Source: UBA5336 sp964492485
Lineage (GTDB): Bacteria; Pseudomonadota; Alphaproteobacteria; Caulobacterales; Hyphomonadaceae
Direction: 5' to 3'
Assembly (NCBI GenBank): GCA_964492485.1
Contig: CAZBKM010000010.1
Location: 35,677-99,676, forward strand
DNA length: 64,000 nt
Shown here: positions 1-8,362 of the stretch, in pieces
How the letters are laid out: every line of letters begins with the position of its first letter
Position numbering within the stretch: the first letter of the stretch is position 1
Translations under genes and position numbers: made by a program
The notes under the pieces: generated by a model
Databases searched by the model: none
The model's input: the letters and a program-made list of their open reading frames with translations, nothing else
What the model was told of the DNA's origin: nothing

Positions 1-203
1 CGCAGGGCATAGGCTTCCACCAGCATGTCGATGCCGGGCTGGCCCTGCTCCACAATCACCACCTGACCCGGCAGGTCCTGGGTCTGCGCGGCGTCGGGCG
101 CAGGCAGGTCGGCCAGCGCACCGAAGCGATGCTCCAGCGCGGCGCGCCGCTCCTGAGAGACTCGGGCGGCCAGTCCATGGCTGGGAACGGAAAAACTCGC
201 CAT
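1..203 (-). CDS. cpaE: CpaE-like pilus assembly ATPase, N-terminal fragment
   Basis: Only the first 67 codons lie in the window; the gene runs off the left edge. The peptide begins MASFSVPSHGLAARVSQERR and continues into a hydrophobic strand (QVVIVEQGQPGIDMLVE). This resembles the start of the receiver-like N-terminal domain of CpaE/TadZ, which places the Tad pilus machine at the cell pole. The ATPase domain is not visible. The ATG overlaps the stop of the upstream lipoprotein gene (TGATG), so it is translationally coupled to the cpaB-cpaC operon. The identity rests mostly on operon position, since cpaE normally follows cpaB-cpaC-cpaD. Confidence 0.7.
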   Translation of the reverse strand, partial: MASFSVPSHGLAARVSQERRAALEHRFGALADLPAPDAAQTQDLPGQVVIVEQGQPGIDMLVEAYAL

Positions 204-463
204 CAGCCGCCGGTCTCCTCCGTCCGCAGCGCCTTGGCGCCCTCTTCACGCAACGCCTTGACGGGCGCACCGCCCCGCCCGCCCGCGCCCCCCTCGACGC
301 CCTCCAGGTTGACCTCGTCGGTCTCGCGAACGGCCTGCTGGGCGATGTTGTGCTCCGTGGCCACCCCCATCCGCCAGTCGGTGCCAAGGTCATGGGTCAT
401 GCAGCCCGACAGGGCCAGGCTCAGCAGGGCGGCGACGGGTACGCGAGCGGCAGATGGGGTCAT
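203..463 (-). CDS. Small CpaD-like pilus-associated lipoprotein
   Basis: This is an 86-residue protein with a short hydrophobic signal ending in the lipobox LSGC (Cys21), so it is probably an outer-membrane lipoprotein. It sits exactly where cpaD is expected, between cpaC and cpaE. The only CpaD-like feature is a segment around residues 32-45 (MGVATEHNIAQQAV). Typical CpaD proteins are about 200 residues, so this is either a reduced version or the short lipoprotein found in some alphaproteobacterial Tad loci. The C-terminal half is Gly/Arg/Glu-rich and probably disordered. It lies 2 bp after the cpaC stop codon, and its own stop overlaps the cpaE start. Confidence 0.65.
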   Translation of the reverse strand: MTPSAARVPVAALLSLALSGCMTHDLGTDWRMGVATEHNIAQQAVRETDEVNLEGVEGGAGGRGGAPVKALREEGAKALRTEETGG

Positions 464-465
464 GT

Positions 466-1755
466 TCAGGAGCTCCCGGCCGGGTCCAGCCCGGTCTCGT
501 TCAGCAGGAAGAATTCCGCAGCGCTGGGCTTGCTAAGCGTGTCGTCCGGTGTCTTCAGCGCGGCCGTATTCGGCGCCGGCTGGACCAGGCGGGGTGTCAC
601 GATGATGACCAGCTCCGTCTCGCGCGACTGGAACCGCTTCGACGAGAACAGAGCGCCGATCACGGGCAGGTCCGAGAGGCCGGGCGTATTGATCGCATCG
701 GCATTGAAGCTGTTCTGAAGAAGCCCGGCGATGGCGAAAGCCTGCCCGTCGCGAAGTTCGATCGATGTCTCGGCCCGCCGCACCGACAGCGCCGGCACGC
801 TGACCCCACCGGAGCGCACCGCGTTGCGGAAGTCCAGGGAGCTGACCTCGGGCCGCACGCGCAAATTCACAAGCCCATCCCCCAGGACGGTCGGCGAAAA
901 GGCCAGGCTGACGCCGAACTCCCGGAACTGGATGGTGATCTGCTGATCGTCGCCCGCCACGGGGATCGGGAATTCGCCACCGGCCAGGAAGCTTGCCGTG
1001 TCTCCAGACAGGGCCACCAGGTTCGGCTTGGCCAGGGTCCGAAGGAGGCCCTTGGTCTCGAGGGCTCGGATCGTGATGTCCAGATCCTCGCCACCCACAC
1101 CTGTAAAGGTCGCGACGGCCTTGCTTGCCAGTCCGGATACCAGGCCGCCCTCCGTGCCCCCTGTCACGTCATTTGCATCGAAGCTGGCGCCGAAGCCGAT
1201 CTCCCGGATCACGTCCCGGCTGGCCTCGACAAAGCGCACTTCGAGCAGAACCTGCTGGCTCTCTTCGGTGGTCAGACCGTTGGCCACGCCTCCCGGCACG
1301 TGACGCTCGGCCACCTGCAGCGCCTTGTCGACGGCCTTCGCGCTCGACAGGCGGCCCTCAAGGTAGACGCCGTCCAGGATCGGATGCACCTTGATGGGCT
1401 CGTTCGGGATCAGCGTCTCGAAATCCTCGCGCAGGGAGTCGAGCCCCATCGAAACCCGCACATCGAACATTTCCACGGTCAGGCCCTCTTCGTCATAGAG
1501 GATCACCGTGGTCCAGCCTGGGCTCTTGCCGCGGACAAGGAACGACCGGTTCGTGGTGACCTTGGCTTCGGCGATGTCGGGATCAGATACGACGATCATG
1601 GAGAACGGCACGTCAGCCTGGACGACGGCCGAACGGCTGCGTTCGACGGCCAGCGACGGCGCGTTCGGATCGGGCTTCAACTCGGTCCAGGCCTTCACGG
1701 GCGCGGGAAATGCCACCGAGAGCAGGACCACCAGGCTCAAAAGGACCGCCTTCAT
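466..1755 (-). CDS. cpaC: Tad/Flp pilus outer-membrane secretin CpaC (RcpA)
   Basis: A 429-residue secretin that forms the outer-membrane channel of the Flp/Tad type IVc pilus. There is a clear Sec signal peptide (about residues 1-22, ending VKA), then a periplasmic pilus/BON-like region, and a C-terminal secretin domain. The secretin domain carries the family's GDTASFLAGGEFPIPV segment and a late SIELRDGQAFAIAGLL strand. Length is normal for CpaC. The ATG overlaps the cpaB stop by 4 bp, giving the canonical cpaB-cpaC order. The prepilin peptidase and pilin genes are not in the window and are presumably further left or elsewhere. Confidence 0.93.
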   Translation of the reverse strand: MKAVLLSLVVLLSVAFPAPVKAWTELKPDPNAPSLAVERSRSAVVQADVPFSMIVVSDPDIAEAKVTTNRSFLVRGKSPGWTTVILYDEEGLTVEMFDVRVSMGLDSLREDFETLIPNEPIKVHPILDGVYLEGRLSSAKAVDKALQVAERHVPGGVANGLTTEESQQVLLEVRFVEASRDVIREIGFGASFDANDVTGGTEGGLVSGLASKAVATFTGVGGEDLDITIRALETKGLLRTLAKPNLVALSGDTASFLAGGEFPIPVAGDDQQITIQFREFGVSLAFSPTVLGDGLVNLRVRPEVSSLDFRNAVRSGGVSVPALSVRRAETSIELRDGQAFAIAGLLQNSFNADAINTPGLSDLPVIGALFSSKRFQSRETELVIIVTPRLVQPAPNTAALKTPDDTLSKPSAAEFFLLNETGLDPAGSS

Positions 1756-2687
1756 GGCGCAACCTCCGCCTGGCGCACATGCTGAACGGGGGCGGTAACC
1801 GTCTCCGACGCCTCGCCATGAACAACCTCGATCCGCACATTCTCCGGACCCGGGCGCGGCGGGGGCGTACTCTGGACCCGACCTGGGCGAAGCTCCCTGG
1901 CAGGGCTTGGCGGACGTGGCGCCTGGGCCGGCTCGGCGCGCGCGACGGACATGACCCGTGGTTTCGTGGCCTCGGCCGCCTTGGCCTCATCCTCGCCGAT
2001 GAGCGCCAGTGCCAACTTCGCATCACGGCTGGCAGCGGCGACCTTGCGACCATCCTCCGGCGTCAGCGCCAGGGTCACGAACCGCGAGGGGATCGCGCCC
2101 TCCTGCTGACGGCCATAGGTCTGGTCCACCGCCAGGACCTTCACATTCTCGATCATCGGGACCGGCCGCACCGAATCCGGCCCGACCTCGCCCGGCACAC
2201 GGTCGAACGCCGTGATGTCGACCCGGTCACCCGGCAGGACGAACCCCGCCACCCCGGTTTCGAGCGAAACCTCGATGGTGACCGCGCGCAGGCCCTCGGG
2301 AATCATCTTCGACAGCGTCTGGCGTGGCGGCGCCTCAAGCAGTTTCGGCGGCAGCAACGGCTCGCCATCCGCGATGAAGCCGCTGGCAAAGGGGGCCTGA
2401 TCGGTGTCGAACGCAAACGCCGCCTTCGAGGTCAGCGCCCCGGACGGCACCCGCTCGGCCGGCCAGTCGGTAAACCCGATCCGCTCTCCGGTCACCTGCT
2501 CGCCAAGCGCGATGTCGCCGCGCGCGACCAGAATGCGCGTCGTGGCCACCGGCGCCGGGCTCGCCTGGCTCGCCGCAGTCGCCCCGCCCTGTTGCGAGCC
2601 GGCAAAGAGCCAGCCTTGAGAGATCGCAAAAGCAACCAGACCTAGAATAATCGACAGAGCCAAGCTGATGACTGGAAGAGCTTTCAT
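1752..2687 (-). CDS. cpaB: Flp pilus assembly protein CpaB (RcpC)
   Basis: A 311-residue CpaB/RcpC, a periplasmic partner of the secretin in Tad pilus assembly. The N-terminus has one membrane anchor (MKALPVISLALSIILGLVAF). An SAF domain follows (RILVARGDIALGEQVTGERI and the next ~60 residues), then the CpaB C-terminal domain (AVTIEVSLETGVAGFVLPGD, RVDIT). The last ~80 residues are Pro/Arg-rich and look disordered. I use the ATG at 2687, preceded by a GGAAG-type ribosome site, rather than the GTG three codons upstream. It is the first gene of the visible pilus operon. The 214 bp to the divergent DUF374 gene should hold both promoters. Confidence 0.92.
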   Translation of the reverse strand: MKALPVISLALSIILGLVAFAISQGWLFAGSQQGGATAASQASPAPVATTRILVARGDIALGEQVTGERIGFTDWPAERVPSGALTSKAAFAFDTDQAPFASGFIADGEPLLPPKLLEAPPRQTLSKMIPEGLRAVTIEVSLETGVAGFVLPGDRVDITAFDRVPGEVGPDSVRPVPMIENVKVLAVDQTYGRQQEGAIPSRFVTLALTPEDGRKVAAASRDAKLALALIGEDEAKAAEATKPRVMSVARAEPAQAPRPPSPARELRPGRVQSTPPPRPGPENVRIEVVHGEASETVTAPVQHVRQAEVAP

Positions 2688-2901
2688 GGTCTTCACTTCC
2701 CCTTCCCGCGCGAACGGCGGGCATGACTGAGAAGTGTCGTAGCAACAGGCTCATAAAACGCTCTCAATACGGAGCTTTAAGTCTGAACAACCATGCTGAG
2801 ACATCATTAAGTATGGACCGCCGCCCGTGTCGGCCTGGTTCACGGGCGGATCGACCCTTGCCCCTCTGGTCTGGCGGGCCAAGCGCGTATAAGCCCGCCG
2901 G

Positions 2902-3642
2902 ATGAAGGGATTCCTCCGCTCACAGCCCGTGATCGTCCTGCTTGGCGGGCTTATCTGGCTCTGGATGGCGCTGATCGCGCGGACCGTACGATGGCGCGTG
3001 GACGGCGCAGACGCCGCGCGTGCCGCCTGGGCACAGGGCGGCGGAACGCTGGTCACGGCCTGGCATTCGGCGATTCTGTTGCTTCCGGCGGGCTGGGTGC
3101 GCGAGATGCGGGACTGGCCGGGACGCGCGGGCCCGGGCGCGATGCTGATCTCGCTGTCGGCCGACGGCGAGCCTGTTGCCCGCGCGATCCGCAATCTGGG
3201 CCTGACGCCGATCCGTGGCTCGCGCGGAAATGCCCGCAAGCGGGGCAAGGACAAGGGTGGCGCACGCGCGATCGTCGAGGCGGTCGGCGTGCTGCGCAAG
3301 GGCGGCGCGGTCTGCATGACACCCGATGGTCCCAATGGTCCCGCCGAGGAAGCGGGTCTCGGTCCCATTCTCATCGCCCAGCGTGCGGGGGCCACATTAC
3401 TGCCCTATGCCCTTTCGGTCAGTCGCCAGCATCGTCTCGACACCTGGGACCGGTTCATCCTGCCGCTGCCTTTCAGCCGGGGGGCCATCGTCTTCGGCGC
3501 ACCACTGAGGGCGGCTGCGGGCGACGATCCGGAACACCTGCGCGCCGAACTGCAGCGGCGGCTGGAAGCGGCCAACGACCGCGCGCTGACGCTGGCCGGC
3601 CGCCGCGATCACCAGCCGCAGACCGCCCGCGGAGCGGGGTAA
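2902..3642 (+). CDS. DUF374 lysophospholipid acyltransferase-like protein
   Basis: A 246-residue membrane-anchored protein of the DUF374 family, related to PlsC-like acyltransferases. Visible features are an N-terminal hydrophobic helix (VIVLLGGLIWLWMALIA), the family's AWHSAILLLPA segment (around residues 54-64) and CMTPDGPNGPAEEAG followed by LIAQRAGATLLPYAL. In alphaproteobacteria this gene commonly sits with waaA, lpxK and lpxL, as here, so a role in lipid A or phospholipid acylation is inferred. No Shine-Dalgarno is obvious. A TATAAG box at 2888-2893 lies 8 nt before the ATG, so the mRNA could be leaderless. Confidence 0.85.
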   Translation: MKGFLRSQPVIVLLGGLIWLWMALIARTVRWRVDGADAARAAWAQGGGTLVTAWHSAILLLPAGWVREMRDWPGRAGPGAMLISLSADGEPVARAIRNLGLTPIRGSRGNARKRGKDKGGARAIVEAVGVLRKGGAVCMTPDGPNGPAEEAGLGPILIAQRAGATLLPYALSVSRQHRLDTWDRFILPLPFSRGAIVFGAPLRAAAGDDPEHLRAELQRRLEAANDRALTLAGRRDHQPQTARGAG

Positions 3643-3650
3643 GCCTGGCG

Positions 3651-4946
3651 ATGGCCGGCGCGTTCCCGCCCCCTGCCCTGCTTGCCTATCGGCTGGCGAC
3701 CCGCGCGGCGTCGCCCGTCATCCCGATACTCCTTCGCCAACGGGTCCGGTCAGGCCGAGAGGACGCCTTCCGCCTGAACGAGCGCCTGGCACGACGTCTG
3801 CCGGCACGCGCCGATGGCCGGCTGGTCTGGTGCCACGGGGCCAGCGTCGGCGAGACCCGGCTGCTTCTGGGACTTGGCGAAAGGCTGCTGGCGCGCCACC
3901 CCGACCTTTGCCTGCTGTTCACCTGCCAGACGCAGACGGGCGCGGCGCTGCTGGCCGCGTCGGACCAGCTCACTTGCCAACGCCAGATGGCACCGATCGA
4001 CACGCCGGCCATTGCGGGCCGTTTCATGGCCCATTGGCAGCCGGACCTGGCGGTGTTTGCCGAGGGGGAAATCTGGCCCAATCTGCTCGAAACGCTTCGC
4101 GCGCGCGAGACGCCGACGGCCCTGATCAACGCCCGCATGACAGCCCGCTCGCTCAAGGGCTGGGCTCGCGTGCCGGCAACCGCCAGGCGGCTCTTCGGCG
4201 GCTTCGACGTGCTCCTCGCCGCTGATCCGGGCACGGCGGCCGGGCTGGAGACGCTGACCGGCCGGCCGGTTCAGGTCAGCGGAAACCTCAAGAGTGCCCT
4301 GCCTCCGCCGCCGGCCCCGGCCGAGACGATCGCCCGCTTCGCCGGGGAGTTCGTCGGCGGCCGCGCCTGCCTGGTCGCCGCCTCGACCCATCCCGGCGAG
4401 GAAGCGGCCCTGGTGGAGGCATGGCAGCGTCTGACCCCACGCCCCGCCCTGATCCTTGCGCCACGGCATCCCGAGCGCGGCGACAGCCTTGCCCGCTGGC
4501 TCGAGGCGGCCGGCCATGACCCTGTCCAGCGCAGCCGTCAACCGGACGTCGTGCCGCAGGCCACATCGGTTCTGCTTGCCGATACGATGGGGGAAATGGG
4601 GCTCTGGTACAGACTTGCCGACATGGTTTACCTTGGCGGCGGCCATGCTGAGGGTGTCGGCGGACACAATCCGCTCGAGCCGCTGCAACTGGGCAAGCCG
4701 ATCGTGACCGGTCCAAGGACGCACAATTTCGAGAACCTGATGGCCGAGCTTGCCGCGCTCGGCGTGGTGCGAGTCGCATCGGAGGCCGCCGACGCCCTGT
4801 CGCAAGCCCTCGAAGCGGGGCTTCGCCTTGGCACCCAGGAGTGGGACCGGGCGGGCGTCGCGCGCTTCCTGGCCGGAGCGGACGCGCCCATGGCAAAAAC
4901 CCTTGCGGCACTCGACCCGCTGATCGACCCCGCGGACACGCCATGA
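3651..4946 (+). CDS. waaA: 3-deoxy-D-manno-octulosonic acid transferase (Kdo transferase)
   Basis: A 431-residue GT30 Kdo transferase that adds Kdo from CMP-Kdo to the lipid IVA precursor at the inner membrane. Residues 60-69 (WCHGASVGET) contain the catalytic Glu68 motif. The C-terminal nucleotide-sugar half has EGVGGHNPLEPLQLGKPIVTGP, typical of the family (about residues 335-360). The open frame extends far upstream, but the ATG at 3651, 8 bp after the DUF374 stop, gives the normal length and N-terminus (MAGAFPPPALLAYRLATRA). The stop overlaps the lpxK start (ATGA). Confidence 0.95.
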   Translation: MAGAFPPPALLAYRLATRAASPVIPILLRQRVRSGREDAFRLNERLARRLPARADGRLVWCHGASVGETRLLLGLGERLLARHPDLCLLFTCQTQTGAALLAASDQLTCQRQMAPIDTPAIAGRFMAHWQPDLAVFAEGEIWPNLLETLRARETPTALINARMTARSLKGWARVPATARRLFGGFDVLLAADPGTAAGLETLTGRPVQVSGNLKSALPPPPAPAETIARFAGEFVGGRACLVAASTHPGEEAALVEAWQRLTPRPALILAPRHPERGDSLARWLEAAGHDPVQRSRQPDVVPQATSVLLADTMGEMGLWYRLADMVYLGGGHAEGVGGHNPLEPLQLGKPIVTGPRTHNFENLMAELAALGVVRVASEAADALSQALEAGLRLGTQEWDRAGVARFLAGADAPMAKTLAALDPLIDPADTP

Positions 4947-5938
4947 CCCCGCCGCATTTCTGGCAAGGCGGCCTCGACCCGCGCAGCCGCGCTGCGGCGC
5001 CGCTCACCCGTTGGCTGCTGACCCCCCTGGCGTACCTCTATGCGGCCGGCGCGGCACGCCGTCAGCGTCTTGCCCGACCGTCGCGCGTCGGCGCCCACGT
5101 GATCTGCGTCGGCAATCTGACCCTGGGGGGCGTGGGCAAGACCCCGATCACGGCCGCGATCCGCGACCGTCTCGCAACGCGAGGGTTGAGGACGGCAAGC
5201 CTGTCGCGCGGCTATGGCGGACGGCTTCGGGGGCCTCTCCAGGTGTGCGCCGTGCACCATCGTGCGGGCGATGTGGGCGATGAGCCGCTCCTGTTGGCCC
5301 GGGGCGGTGAAGCCTGGATCGGACGCGACCGCGTCCTGGCCGCGCATGACATGAGCCGGTCGGGCGTCGAGGTCATCATCATGGATGATGGCCACCAGAA
5401 CCCGACCCTGATGAAGGACCTATCGCTGGTCGTCTTCGACACGGCCGACCCAGTGGGCAACGGGTACGTCTTTCCCAAGGGTCCGCTGCGCGAACCTGTC
5501 CGCGCCGGATTGCAACGGGCCGACGCCATCGTGCTCATGGGCGATGGCCCGGCGCCCCGGTTCCTGGACCGGTTCGACCGACCTGTCCTGCGTGCCCGCC
5601 TGGCACCGACGCACGGCGCGCCGGACGGCCGGCTCGTCGCCTTCGCCGGCATCGGACGACCGCAGAAGATGTTCGACAGCCTCCTGGCCGCGGGCGCCGA
5701 TCTCGCCGAGGCGGTGCCGTTTCCGGATCATCACCGGTATCGCCCGGGCGATCTCGCCTATCTGGCGAGGCTCGCGGAATCGCGGGACGCACGGCTGATC
5801 ACCACGGAAAAGGATCACGTGCGCCTGCCGCCAGCCACCCGCGAGACCGTCCTGACCTGGCCGGTGAGCGCCGTGTTCGAGGCACCCGACACCCTCGATA
5901 CCCTGCTCGACAGACTCCTGACCGGGGAGGCCGCATGA
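4943..5938 (+). CDS. lpxK: Tetraacyldisaccharide 4'-kinase
   Basis: A 331-residue LpxK, which phosphorylates the 4' position of the lipid A disaccharide at the inner membrane. The P-loop is at residues 62-67 (GGVGKT within VGNLTLGGVGKTPIT). Other family signatures are SRGYGGR, DEPLLLAR and MDDGHQN, the last containing the catalytic Asp. The N-terminus is amphipathic, as expected of this membrane-associated kinase. It overlaps waaA upstream (ATGA) and the acyltransferase gene downstream (ATGA), giving a tightly coupled lipid A operon. Confidence 0.96.
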   Translation: MTPPHFWQGGLDPRSRAAAPLTRWLLTPLAYLYAAGAARRQRLARPSRVGAHVICVGNLTLGGVGKTPITAAIRDRLATRGLRTASLSRGYGGRLRGPLQVCAVHHRAGDVGDEPLLLARGGEAWIGRDRVLAAHDMSRSGVEVIIMDDGHQNPTLMKDLSLVVFDTADPVGNGYVFPKGPLREPVRAGLQRADAIVLMGDGPAPRFLDRFDRPVLRARLAPTHGAPDGRLVAFAGIGRPQKMFDSLLAAGADLAEAVPFPDHHRYRPGDLAYLARLAESRDARLITTEKDHVRLPPATRETVLTWPVSAVFEAPDTLDTLLDRLLTGEAA

Positions 5939-6930
5939 CCCGCAGCGATGCCGGCTACGTCCGCCCGCGCGACATCGACAACCGGGCGACACCCCTCCAG
6001 CGTCTTCAGTGGCGGCTGGAGACGCTCGCCTGGGACCTCGTCTACTGGGCGCCAATGAAGGCGCTCGGGCCGGAGCGTGCCTCGGGTTTCGCGGGCCGGC
6101 TGATGCGCTGGCTCGGTCCGCGCCTCTCCCAGCACCGCACCGCGCTGCGCAATCTGCGGCTGGCCTTTCCGGACTGGGACGAGGCAACGATCAGGGCCAC
6201 GGCGCTGGATGCCTGGGAGAATGTCGGCCGAACCGCAGGCGAGCTGCCACACCTTCACCGCATAGACCCCTACACAAGTGGGCGCGTGGACGTCGTGGGC
6301 GCCGAAAGGCTGGACCGGATCGAGGCCGAGCGGACCGGCGCGGTCTTCATCTCCGGCCACCTGGCGAACTGGGAAGTCATGGCCGCGGTGATCTGCCGGC
6401 GACCCGTGGACTGTCTGGTGACCTACCGGGCGCTGAACAATCCGCATATCGACCGGCGGCTGAATGCCGTGCGCCGCGCCTATGGCGTTGGCGTGCTGGC
6501 GCCCAAGGGCCTCGGTACCCGCGAGTTGATGCGGGCGCTGGCGGCAGGTCGGTCGGTGGCGCTGATGAACGACCAGAAATTCAATCAGGGCCTTTCGGTC
6601 CCTTTCTTCGGCCATCCGGCCATGACCGCGCCGGGTCCCACGCGCCTCGCGCTGAAATACGGCGTCCCGGTCGTGCCGGTCTCCACCGTGCGGACGGGGC
6701 CGGCCCGCTTTCGTGTCACCATTCATCCGCCTCTGGCGGTCGCGCGCACAGGCGACACGGACGCCGACACGCGCGCCATGGTGGGCGCCATCAATGCGTT
6801 CCTGGAGGCGCGGATCCGGGAAAACCCGGCCCAATGGTTCTGGCAGCACCGCCGCTGGCCGAAATCGGCCTGGCGCGACGCCGGCGCCCTCGAGGCGAGG
6901 GACGGTCCCGGCGCCACGGCGTCGCACTGA
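5935..6930 (+). CDS. lpxL: Lipid A biosynthesis acyltransferase (LpxL/HtrB family)
   Basis: A 331-residue late acyltransferase that adds a secondary acyl chain to Kdo2-lipid IVA. The catalytic H(X)4E motif is visible as His142...Glu147 in ISGHLANWEVM. Further family features are the segment around ALNNPHIDRRLN and the C-terminal NPAQWFWQHRRWP. There is no long N-terminal transmembrane helix, only a hydrophobic stretch near residues 30-45. It is the last gene of the lipid A operon and converges on the uracil-DNA glycosylase gene. Whether it is LpxL- or LpxM-like in order of action cannot be told from sequence. Confidence 0.92.
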   Translation: MTRSDAGYVRPRDIDNRATPLQRLQWRLETLAWDLVYWAPMKALGPERASGFAGRLMRWLGPRLSQHRTALRNLRLAFPDWDEATIRATALDAWENVGRTAGELPHLHRIDPYTSGRVDVVGAERLDRIEAERTGAVFISGHLANWEVMAAVICRRPVDCLVTYRALNNPHIDRRLNAVRRAYGVGVLAPKGLGTRELMRALAAGRSVALMNDQKFNQGLSVPFFGHPAMTAPGPTRLALKYGVPVVPVSTVRTGPARFRVTIHPPLAVARTGDTDADTRAMVGAINAFLEARIRENPAQWFWQHRRWPKSAWRDAGALEARDGPGATASH

Positions 6931-6941
6931 CGGCGTGTCAA

Positions 6942-6962
6942 GCGAACTGGGCACCCGTTCGC
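6942..6962. repeat. Hairpin of the A-type intergenic repeat (terminator-like)
   Basis: GCGAAC and GTTCGC form a perfect 6-bp stem around a 9-nt loop, between the convergent lpxL and udg stop codons. The core resembles the GCGAAGTGGGCACCGGTTCGC repeats elsewhere in the window. It could serve both genes as a bidirectional terminator, but there is no T-tract. Confidence 0.6.
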
Positions 6963-6963
6963 G

Positions 6964-7644
6964 TCAGGAAGATGCGCTGGATGTATCCTCGCCAGGCTGT
7001 ACGGGGCCGATCAGTGCGCGACACCGGGCGAGGATCTTGTCGAACATCTCCGGCGTCAGCCGGCCGGTATTGGTGTTGTAGCGCGAGCAATGAAAGCTCG
7101 AGACCAGGGTCAGGGGGCCGTTGGGACCGTCGAGAACATGCTCGGCTGCGTGGGCAAAGGGCTGGCGGGCCGGTCGCCCGCCAAGCGCGCGCACTGTGGA
7201 CTCATGCGCCACACGCCCCAGGCACAGCAGCGTCGTCAGCCGCGGCAGGCTGGCGATCCGATCGACCAGATAGCGCCGACAGGTGTTGATCTCCTCGCCC
7301 GTCGGCCTGTTGCGGGGCGGTACGCAGCGCACGGCATTGGTGATCATCGCATCGGTCAGGCGCAGACCATCCCCGGCCCGTCGCCCATAGACCCCCTGGC
7401 TGAAACCGTGGGCGTCCAGGCAGGCATAGAGCAGGTCACCGGCCCAATCGCCCGTGAACGGTCGCCCCGTGCGGTTCGCGCCTCCCAGACCCGGCGCAAG
7501 CCCCACGATGAGCAGGCGCGCCGTCTCGGGACCAAAGGAGGGCACGGCACCATTGAACCCGTCCGGCGCGACCGCGCGCTGGGTATCCCTGAAGGCGGCC
7601 AGGCGCGGACAAAGCCTGCAGTCCGGTTCCGGTTCCGGGATCAC
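6964..7644 (-). CDS. Family 5 (type V) uracil-DNA glycosylase
   Basis: A 226-residue iron-sulfur UDG that removes uracil and other deaminated bases. Four Cys for the 4Fe-4S cluster are at about residues 9, 12, 107 and 122. Motif 1 is GLAPGLGGANRTGRPFTGD (about 48-66), with Ala where family 4 has an acidic residue. This is the hallmark of family 5 (UdgB-like). Motif 3 is HCSRYNTNTGRLT near the C-terminus. The start is GTG at 7644, overlapping the stop of the NYN-domain gene (GTGA), so the two are probably co-transcribed. The last few codons run into repeat-like DNA. Confidence 0.9.
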   Translation of the reverse strand: MIPEPEPDCRLCPRLAAFRDTQRAVAPDGFNGAVPSFGPETARLLIVGLAPGLGGANRTGRPFTGDWAGDLLYACLDAHGFSQGVYGRRAGDGLRLTDAMITNAVRCVPPRNRPTGEEINTCRRYLVDRIASLPRLTTLLCLGRVAHESTVRALGGRPARQPFAHAAEHVLDGPNGPLTLVSSFHCSRYNTNTGRLTPEMFDKILARCRALIGPVQPGEDTSSASS

Positions 7645-8216
7645 TGATCGTCGTCGTCCTGGGCGCCGCCACGCTCGCCAGGGTCGCGCCGCGGACGGGC
7701 GATCCGGTCGGCCATGTCGTCGAGGTCGACGAATGCGTCGGCCTCCCGGCGAAGGTCGTCTGCGATCATGGGCGGCTGGCTCTTCAGCGTCGATACGACC
7801 GTCACGCGGACGCCCGCCGCCTTCACGGCCTCCACGAGGCGGCGGAAATCGCCGTCGCCGGAGAACAGCACCACATGGTCCACATGCGGCAGGGTCAACA
7901 TCAGGTCGACCGTCAGCTCGATGTCCATGTTGCCACGCACGCGGCGCCGGCCCTCACGGTCGGTGAACTCCCTGGCCGCTTTCTTGATCACGTTGAAGCC
8001 GTTGTAGGCCAGCCAGTCCACCAAGGGCCGAATCGGGGAGTATTCGTCGTTCTCGAGAAGCGCCGTGTAGTAGTTCGCGCGCAGGAGACGTCCCTTGGTC
8101 TGGAATTCCTCCAGCAGCTTCTTGAAGTCGATTTCCAGTCCCAGCGCCTTGGCCGCAGAGTAGAGATTGGCGCCGTCGATGAAGAGCGCGATACGCTCAT
8201 CCTTGTAGAATGCCAT
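7641..8216 (-). CDS. NYN domain protein (LabA/DUF88 family, putative RNase)
   Basis: A 191-residue protein of the LabA/DUF88 (NYN, PIN-like fold) family. The strands IALFIDGANLYSAAK (Asp14) and HVVLFSGDGDFRRLVEA carry the acidic residues expected of this metal-dependent nuclease fold. A third conserved patch is RGNMDIELTVDLM. The C-terminal ~20 residues are charged (RRDPGERGGAQDDDDQ). The ATG at 8216 is chosen because the protein family begins right before this first strand; the open frame continues 28 codons upstream. It is divergent from rpoZ and overlaps udg by 4 bp. Its RNA target is unknown. Confidence 0.88.
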   Translation of the reverse strand: MAFYKDERIALFIDGANLYSAAKALGLEIDFKKLLEEFQTKGRLLRANYYTALLENDEYSPIRPLVDWLAYNGFNVIKKAAREFTDREGRRRVRGNMDIELTVDLMLTLPHVDHVVLFSGDGDFRRLVEAVKAAGVRVTVVSTLKSQPPMIADDLRREADAFVDLDDMADRIARPRRDPGERGGAQDDDDQ

Positions 8217-8362
8217 TAAAATGTGTCCGGTCGCAGAACCGGCCAGTCCGGCTCCTTCGAATAGGGCCTGAGCGTTAGACGAACCGCCTGTTGGGTGCAA
8301 TAGGCGGTTGCCAGCAAGCGCCGCAGGGCGTATTCCGTCGTTTCTTAAGGAGATTTTGCTGC

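Noticed and set aside
454..1785. Long open frame on the plus strand opposite cpaC
   Set aside because: High GC gives long antisense frames. This one mirrors the secretin gene, which has a signal peptide and motifs; the mirror has none.
2700..2900. Possible CtrA sites (TTAA half-sites) upstream of the pilus operon
   Set aside because: TTAA occurs near 2777 and 2807, but no second half-site at the required 7-nt spacing was found, so the full TTAA-N7-TTAA pattern is absent.
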